A stretch of DNA of 7,246 bases, from NCBI GenBank assembly GCA_021203665.1, contig JAJQAT010000020.1:1-7246 (forward strand), written 5' to 3'. The position numbers and the translations under genes were made by a program. The DNA is from Bacillota bacterium. Lineage in GTDB: Bacteria > Bacillota > Clostridia > UBA1381. Below, in pieces: positions 1 through 6,600 of the stretch; the first letter of the stretch is position 1; each line of letters starts with the position of its first letter. Below the pieces are notes generated by a model, which was not told where the DNA came from, ran no database searches, and saw only the letters and a program-made list of their open reading frames with translations.

Positions 1-24
1 AGATGAATTGCCGTCAGGACGTGA

Positions 25-126
25 GCCTCCCCTATCTAGGGGAGGTGGCACGGCGCAAGCCGTGACGGAGGGGTTTAGCCTCCCTTGTTAAAGGGAGGGG
101 GACCACCGAAGGTGGTGGAGGGATTC
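25..126. repeat. Two tandem two-hairpin intergenic repeat units
   Basis: Unit 1 (25-77): perfect stem 26-34/37-45 (CCTCCCCTA with its complement), then stem 49-54/59-64 closed by a GCAA tetraloop, then GACGGAGGGGTTTA. Unit 2 (78-126): stem 79-86/91-98 (CCTCCCTT), then stem 102-107/111-116 with a GAA loop, then GGAGGGATTC. Both units have the same architecture (CCTCCC hairpin, second hairpin with a different stem, GGAGGG tail). I recall similar palindromic units in many clostridial gut genomes, but copy number here cannot be judged from one window. Confidence 0.75.
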
Positions 127-183
127 GGGCGCCCAATGGGCGCCCACTACGAGGTGGATTTGCGGTTTAGCGGCAGCGGAGGG
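127..183. repeat. Hairpin plus CTACGAGGTG-tail repeat, copy 1
   Basis: Two copies of the self-complementary octamer GGGCGCCC (127-134 and 138-145) form a direct and inverted repeat. They are followed at 147-165 by CTACGAGGTGGATTTGCGG and then a GCGGCAGCGGAGGG segment. The 19-base tail matches positions 483-501 at 18 of 19 bases. This is the first of three hairpins with different stems but a shared tail. Confidence 0.7.
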
Positions 184-185
184 TT

Positions 186-285
186 CTAAGGGAACAAAGA
201 GTTCCCTTAGTCGATTCAAGGGGTTCCAAAGGGGGAAATCGAAATCCCCCTTTGAGTTTTTGGTTCTTTTTGCTGCAAAAAGAAC
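186..285. repeat. Cluster of three perfect hairpins
   Basis: Three consecutive stems, each without mismatches: 186-195/201-210 (CTAAGGGAAC, 5-base loop), 227-236/245-254 (CAAAGGGGGA, 8-base loop) and 263-273/275-285 (GTTCTTTTTGC, one-base centre). The A/T-rich stretch 286-320 after them is featureless. Three strong stems in 100 bases look like a mobile or repetitive extragenic element rather than coding sequence. Confidence 0.7.
227..261 (+). terminator. Terminator-like hairpin on the plus strand
   Basis: The 10-bp stem 227-236/245-254 contains five G-C pairs in a row and is followed by GAG and then TTTTT (257-261), with more T residues at 267-271. It could end a plus-strand transcript entering from beyond the left edge. 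It also belongs to the three-hairpin repeat cluster, so the terminator reading is tentative. Confidence 0.35.
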
Positions 286-329
286 ATTAGGAAAGATAAA
301 AAATTTTATATTCATTTCAAGTGCGGCGC

Positions 330-358
330 AAACCCCTCAGTCGCTTACAGCGACAGCT
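330..358. repeat. Inverted relative of the two-hairpin unit
   Basis: AAACCCCTC (330-338) is the exact reverse complement of GAGGGGTTT at 68-76. It is followed by GTC and a hairpin (340-345/349-354, TAC loop), then AGCTC. This mirrors the reverse complement of unit 1 (AAACCCCTC, one base, GTC, hairpin). Positions 68-338 are therefore bracketed by inverted related ends. Confidence 0.6.
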
Positions 359-374
359 CTTTTGCTACGGCTAC

Positions 375-427
375 GAGCCTGCGGCTCTAAGCCTACGATT
401 TGCTAAGCAAATCGTTCACCTCGTAGG
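375..427. repeat. Palindromes with an inverted CACCTCGTAG tail
   Basis: A short stem 375-379/383-387 (GAGCC, TGC loop) is followed by a 10-bp palindrome 395-404/406-415 (ACGATTTGCT, one-base centre). CACCTCGTAG (417-426) then appears, the reverse complement of the CTACGAGGTG tail seen at 147 and 483. CCTACGA (392-398) can alternatively pair with TCGTAGG (421-427). This looks like a copy of the same repeat family in the opposite direction. Confidence 0.6.
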
Positions 428-510
428 GGAGCCTTAGGATCGTCGGGGTCGTCGGCTTTGCTTTGCAAAGTCGAACAGACCCCTACGAGGTGCATTTGCG
501 GCAGCGGGAG
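424..510. repeat. TAGGGGAGCCTTA / hairpin / CTACGAGGTG unit, copy 2
   Basis: TAGGGGAGCCTTA (424-436) is followed by a two-part hairpin: outer stem 445-450/478-483 (GGGGTC) and inner stem 452-461/465-474 (10 pairs with one G-U). Then comes CTACGAGGTGCATTTGCGG (483-501), which matches 147-165 at 18 of 19 bases, and CAGCGGGAG. The 13-base head recurs exactly at 521-533. Confidence 0.7.
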
Positions 511-520
511 CCTCCACTCT

Positions 521-566
521 TAGGGGAGCCTTACGGGTCGCACGCAGTGCCGACCCATACGAGGTG
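521..566. repeat. TAGGGGAGCCTTA / hairpin / ATACGAGGTG unit, copy 3
   Basis: The same 13-base head (521-533) is followed by a different hairpin (535-543/547-556, one bulged C, GCA loop) and the tail TACGAGGTG (558-566), then a less similar GC-rich run to about 580. Head and tail are conserved while the stem sequence differs from copies 1 and 2. The unit ends just before the terminator at 591. Confidence 0.7.
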
Positions 567-590
567 AAAGGCGGATTTCGGTTTACAAGC

Positions 591-632
591 AAAAAAGCGC
601 GGGCGCGGCTGATGACGCGCCCCGCGTTTTTT
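591..632 (-). terminator. Rho-independent terminator of the GH2 gene, probably bidirectional
   Basis: The stem pairs 598-607 with 616-626 (10 GC pairs, one bulged C at 620, 8-base loop). On the minus strand it is followed by six U residues (596-591). The stem begins about 26 bases after the stop codon. The six A residues at 591-596 and six T residues at 627-632 make the structure symmetrical, so it could also stop plus-strand transcription coming from the left. Confidence 0.9.
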
Positions 633-657
633 AATTTTTAATAAAGCGATTGAATTT

Positions 658-3600
658 TTATTCAAGCGTTCCGACCGCTATGGTGTGAACGCCGCTTACA
701 TTTCCGGCAATTTTCACTGTCATTCCGTTTTCGGGTGTAATCGGGAGATTCAGCGTGTTACCGCTAATATCGCCGCCCAAAAGCTGCGTGAAGTACAGAA
801 TATTGCCGGCGGTTACGCTTGTTTCATCCGCGTCCGTTTTTAATACAAGCACAACAACCTTTGCGGTGTCGTCGAAGCTCGGAATGCCCGACACGGTTGA
901 CGATGCAACCGCAAGCTCCGCGCCGTCCGTCTTGGTTGACGTGGACAAATTCGTTACCGCGTAAGCCTTAATTGTGTCGGTATCCTTATCGAAGTCCTCC
1001 GGCAGGGTCAGATTTATCGCAATCTTGTTTTCGCCGAGCGAAAGCTGGTCTCCGTATGCCTTCTTTACCGCCGCGGCGGTTACCTCGCCGTTTTCATCAT
1101 ATACCGCCACAACAAACGTAACGTCATCGGTATAATAGAAATTCTTGTTCACCTTTATTCTCTTGATAACCGAATATGTGTCATCCTCAAAGCCCGCGCT
1201 TGTTATCTCGAATATATCCGAGGATTTAATCGTGAGCTTTACGCTGTCGCTCATGCCGCCGCTTGTCGAGCTTACTCTTACGTACACATCCTGCGCGTCC
1301 GCGAGAGCGTCAACCGTAATCTTACCCGATGAATCGATTGTAATCTTGTCGGAGCCGAGCGGGTACGCGTTATCCGAATCGTAAATCTCATACGAGATTA
1401 GGCTCGTGCTAAGATACGGGAACACAACGCCCTTTCTCGATGCCGTCGTGGTGGCCTGAGCCGTCGCGCCGGCAAGCACACTCTCCGTGTCAAGACTTAA
1501 TTCGAGCGTATCGGGCGAAACGTACATACTAAGCACATTGTCTACATTCGTTCCCGCACTCACGCAAATATGGTTCGCGCTGCTTTCGTCAAGATTTCTG
1601 AGCGATACATCCGATGATACATACGGAACACCAACCTCGCCCGTGGTCGGGTGAACTCTGTTGCCGTCCTCGTCGTACTTATACACGATAAGTCTCGCGT
1701 AGGACGTGCCGGATCCGCTGTTGCCGGTCGCGCACATTATTTGAATATTATACCATGATGTATTGTCTATCGTCATCGAGCCGACAACCTTATTGCTCGC
1801 GCCTATCGCGTTAAGGGTGGTTCCCGATGATGAAAGCTGCAAGCCGAGCTTGCCCTTGCTGTTATTGTAAACCGTCCAGCCCGCGCCGTCGTTTGCAAAC
1901 TGCATATCGGCGGAGTAGATAACGTCCGCTGTGGTGTCGGATGAAAAGCCCTCGAAGTCATAGCCGGATGTTACGGTGTAATAGGCGGAGCCGTCCCATG
2001 AGCCTTCGGTAAGCGTCGCATCGGAGATGTATTCCTCGCACGCGTTCGAGGACGCGTAGGTATCGGTGTATTCATCCTCGTTTCCGTAATTCATATTTGC
2101 GGGAAGTATTTCAACGGTGTACGTTCCCGAAACACTGCCCGACAGATTCATAGCCTTTACGGTTACGGTCTGCGCGACAGCGTCCTCGGTGACGCTTAAA
2201 ACGCCGTCCTCTATGGTTATGTTCTTATTGCCGACCTCTCTTAAATTGCCCTCGTTGTATACATACCAGAACAAGTCGTCCTCGCTTATCGGGTCAACCG
2301 CTTCACCGTTAAGCGTCGCCGCGGCTGTAAGCGTAAGCGGCTCGTTCACTCTTACGGTGTCGCCGTCAGCGGTTAGGGTAAGGGTGTCGTATGTGTCGGT
2401 CGAGGTGTCTATAGCGTCTATTTCAACCGCCTTTGACGCGTATACCGTATCGGATACGGTTGACGTTGCGCGGACATATACAGTCTGCTTCTGAGCGTCC
2501 GCACCGACGCTTAAAAGACCGCTCTCTGATATGGTTATCTCTTCGTCATTAAGAGCATTTTCGTTATTTGCGTCATAAACCTCCCATGTAACCGACGGAT
2601 TTGTTATATATCCGCCCGCTCTTGTCGCGCTGTAGGTGAATAGCAATGTCGCGCCCGCCTTAACGGTATCGGATGAGCTGCTGAGCGTCAATGTGTCCGC
2701 GTTAAGCTTGTAAACGCACATATTGTCAACGCTGGTGTTGGCAAGGATATTCAAGTGTGACGCGCCGCTGTTGTTTGACGCCGACAGATTTCTCAGCGCA
2801 ATGCTTGCCGCGCTGCCCAAATATGTCAAGCTTCCGTCATCGCCGTATTTCCATACGTACATATCAATATTCGCGTCGGACGCGCTGTAGCGTCCCACCA
2901 TTGAAATATGATACCATGTATCGGAATCAACCGAAATTCCCGTGCTTGAATAATCCGAGCTGCTTCGCTGAACCTGAATCACACCGCTCTTTAGAACAAC
3001 CGCTCCGGCTACCTTTGAGTCGCTGTTTGATTCGGCTGTGAATCCCGAGTACTCCTCGTCAAATCTTACGTCGAGCGAGAACATAATATCCTCTGTGGTA
3101 TTGGAGCCGTAGGTAAACTCGCTTTGGAAGCAGTATTCTCCATATGTGTTGTTTCCGCTGTCTCCGGTTTTGATATATTTCGTTCCGTCAGGAGCGCCGT
3201 CCTCGATTGTGAGATTATCGCTTATGGATGTCGATTCGCATTCATGCTTTGCCACAAGAACATCGAGCGTTTGAGGCTCGCCCGCGGTTCCGTCCGCGAA
3301 CAGGCTTACATCAGCCGACGCAAGCGTTACCTCCGCGCCGTCATAATCGTCCTCGTAATCCTCATCGTCCAAATTAACGCTTACCGCGGCGCTTTCATCC
3401 GCGTCATAGAATACCGTGCCGCCGATTGAAGCGGTTGAAACGGTTTCATTATCATTGGATGTCACGTAATCGCAAAGCGGCGTTGCCATATCAGATGCCC
3501 AAAGCATTATCTTGACGTCCTCCGCGTCCGCGAAAGCCGACGGGAGCGCATAGTCGCTGTATGAGCCGAGACTTTCGAGATTAACCGTCTTTAGGCTTAC

Positions 3601-6600
3601 GTTTTCGAGAAGTCCGCCGTCATAGCTCGCGAATATCAGCTTGCCGTCCTCAACGGGAGTTATAGCGATGGCTCTCACGGTACCGTCCGCGTATTCCAGG
3701 AACGCGCTGCGCGTGTCGCCGTCGACAGCCGCGCCGACCATGTTCGCGGTCTTGGCGTTGGTATTGAGCGAGTAGCTTACGCCGTCTATATAGCTCAAAA
3801 CCGCCGATATATCCGCAATTACCTCATCGCCGCTTGTTTCAACCTCGGCGTTCATAAGGTTCTTATCCTCGCCGCCGTTTATAAAGAGCGTCGTGGACGC
3901 GTTTACAACGTCAATCTGTGTGTAGCCGTCCTTGAGTCCGCCCGTTATCGACACGTACGGAAGCGCGCCGTCATAGCCTGCGGGCAAATCGCCCTCGGTT
4001 ACAACAGTGTATTCGATATTTGAGTTCGCGTTTTGCTTTAATATGTCAAGTGTGGTTATAACGTCGCACAGAACGCCCGTTGTCGAGTCGGGGCGGTACG
4101 GTACGGATGTGTAATTGTCCGTGCAGTCGGTGCCGTTATACTGAACCTTGTATGTGTCAACATCCTCCAGAGGGTCAACGATTTCGGTGTTGCCGCTTTC
4201 CTCGTCAAAGTCAACCGTAAATTCACTTGCAAGAGCCTTTAGCGGGTCAACCTCGGATGTTACGGTTTCGGGAACCTCGCCCTGCTCGTATGAACGCTGT
4301 GCCTCGGTTGTAAGTCCGTCCGTAAGCTCGAGAGCGGTTGATGTTATAGTTGATGTAACCGCCGCCTGACCGTCGAACGAAGCCGAAAGAGTAATCGCGC
4401 CCGCTTCGCGCGTAGAGCGCACAAATACTCTGTTTGTTCCGCATTCCGCGTAAACATAGTCCTTATGCGTGGTAATCTTATCGTCTACGCCGCTGTTATA
4501 GCCGCCCAAAAGCACGCCGTTTCCGCTTACGGAAAGGTTAATCTTATCATAGTTTAGCGGGCAAACATTGCCGTCCGCGTCAACAACCTCAACGTCAAAA
4601 TACGCTATGTCGCTGCCGTCCGCGATAAGTCCGTCGGGACCCGTAACCGGAGTAAGTCTGATTGTTGCCGCTTCGCCCGCGGTCGTTATCGCGTCCTCGG
4701 CGATAACCTCGTCCCTCGCGTCGTAAGCAACCGCGCTTACCTCGCCCGACTGCGTAACGTCGATATTCGGGAACGAGTAAACAAAGGTGCTTGTCGGCTT
4801 TGAACAGGTGCCTACAAGAGTGTCGTTTACATATAATTCAATCTTTGAAACGTCCGCGGAGCCTATAACGTAAACCGTTTTCTTTGTGGGATCTCTTTGA
4901 GCCTGCTCGCCCGTCTTTTCCCAATAGGTGCCGTTAAAGGTCTTTAGGTCATACCAATAATTTCCGTTTTCCTCGTCTCCCTCAATATATTTGGGGTAAT
5001 TCCAGTGTCCCACGATATGGATTGTCGGCTCCGTAGCCTGAGCCGCCTGCATTGCGTAGAACGCTTCCTTTTTGATTCTTACCGGGTCAACCTTACCGGA
5101 GGTACGGCAGTTTTCGGAGCCGGTGTTTCTGTTGTGCATATTCGAGTCCGACCATACCATTATAGCCGCCGCGCTGTAATAATCGTTGCCGCTTGAGCCG
5201 CCCACACGGTCGCTGTAGAACTCGTCATACGCGGTTACGTCCGTAACCGCGAAATCCTCCGAGGTTTCGTCCCAAATGTCGTAGCCGTCGGTCTTTGAGC
5301 CGCCGTCGCCGAGCCATTTATTATCGTAATCGTAATCGGGCGGTGAATAATCGTCCCAAACTCTTCTCGGAGCCTCGTCACGCGCGTACTCCGTTTCCAC
5401 TATCGGAACGTATTTGTTCGCCGACGACATCGCGCTTGTCGCGCTTGACGCGTAACGGTTAAGCATAGTGCCGACATAGTCCGCCGCTTCAATCTGATCT
5501 GTAGATGAAAGCGAGCGGCAGCCCGAGAAGCGTCCGCCGTTCGGGTCTATCAAATTTTTCATATCGGTCATTTCCTGCTGATGCTCAGCCGAAATAGATG
5601 CGTTGCCCGCCTCCCAGAAAATTACCGACGGGGAATTTCTGTAGTAAATCATCGCGTCGCGCATAGCCTCGACACGCTGATCCCACTGTCTGCCGTCAAC
5701 GTCGCCCTCCTTATCGCCGGCGGGAACAACGGAAACAACTCCGTATTTATCGCCCGAGCGAATCTGCGACGGCTTCGGCGCAACGTGCATCCAACGGATG
5801 AAGTTCGCGTTCGATTCCTTTATCCACTGCATATCAAGGTCCTGGAGCCAATCGTTCGCAACACCGATTACCGCCCACTCGTTTGTGGAACGCTGTGCGT
5901 AGCCCGTGAGCCATACCGGCGAATCGTTTATTTTAAGACCGCCGTCCTCTATGTCATATTCTACCTTTCTGAATCCGGTAGTGGTTTTCTGAACGTCAAG
6001 AACATTGCCGTCGCTGTCCTTCAGCACCGTGTAAACATCGTAAAGATACGGCGAATCGGGACTCCAAAAGCGCAGGTCTGTCGCCGTTGCGCTTGCGACT
6101 ATTTTAGTAACGTCAACGGTGTCCGCGTTTGTCGCCGCCGGGTCATCCTCGTAAGCGTCATCGGGAACGACCGTTTGATATACCTCGCCCGCGTCCGTTG
6201 CCGCCGCAACGCTTGCCGTCTCGGAGAACGATGCGGTAAGATTGCCGTCGTTATCAACCACGTTTACCTCAAGAGTTATATCCTCCGTGCTGTCAGTCTC
6301 GTTTCTTATTTCGCCCTCAACAGTTATAGTCGCGGTTTTTTCGCGTATGTCAAAATCGCTCGCGTAGATATAGTTACCCGTTGTCTTTAGGTTGTTGTAC
6401 AGGGGCAGTGTTTGATAAATATCATTCTTCGCGTAAAGATTTACATTACCCGTGATACCGCCCTGGATCTCGTTAAAGTCCTTTGTGTTCCACTGGAACG
6501 TGTAGCCGTCAGCCGCGCCCGCCGCGCTTCCGGGGATTGTTTCGTGCGTCACAAGCGACGAATCCGACTGACCTCTGTCCGACGAGTTATCCGTCGCTAC

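Noticed and set aside
88..315. A 75-codon open frame on the minus strand inside the repeat region
   Set aside because: It has no Shine-Dalgarno sequence, runs straight through several perfect hairpins and repeat units, and its peptide is a translation of those palindromes. Similar spurious peptides are often annotated where such repeats occur.
127..566. A CRISPR array
   Set aside because: The repeated pieces are irregularly spaced, occur in both orientations, differ in length and carry hairpins of different sequence. There are no uniform repeats with unique spacers and no cas genes.
938..938. Frameshift or broken gene as the reason for the odd active site
   Set aside because: The frame is open from signal peptide to stop over 2163 codons with domain-like sequence on both sides of the substitution, so there is no sign of a pseudogene.
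661..1212. A C-terminal dockerin or sortase signal
   Set aside because: There is no duplicated calcium loop of dockerin type, no LPXTG-like motif, and no terminal hydrophobic plus basic tail.
5581..6390. A 269-codon plus-strand open frame opposite the GH2 gene
   Set aside because: It lies in the frame exactly complementary to the real codons, so it stays open simply because the gene avoids TTA, CTA and TCA codons. Its product is rich in Arg, Val and Cys with no recognisable domain, and the minus-strand frame is clearly a GH2 barrel.
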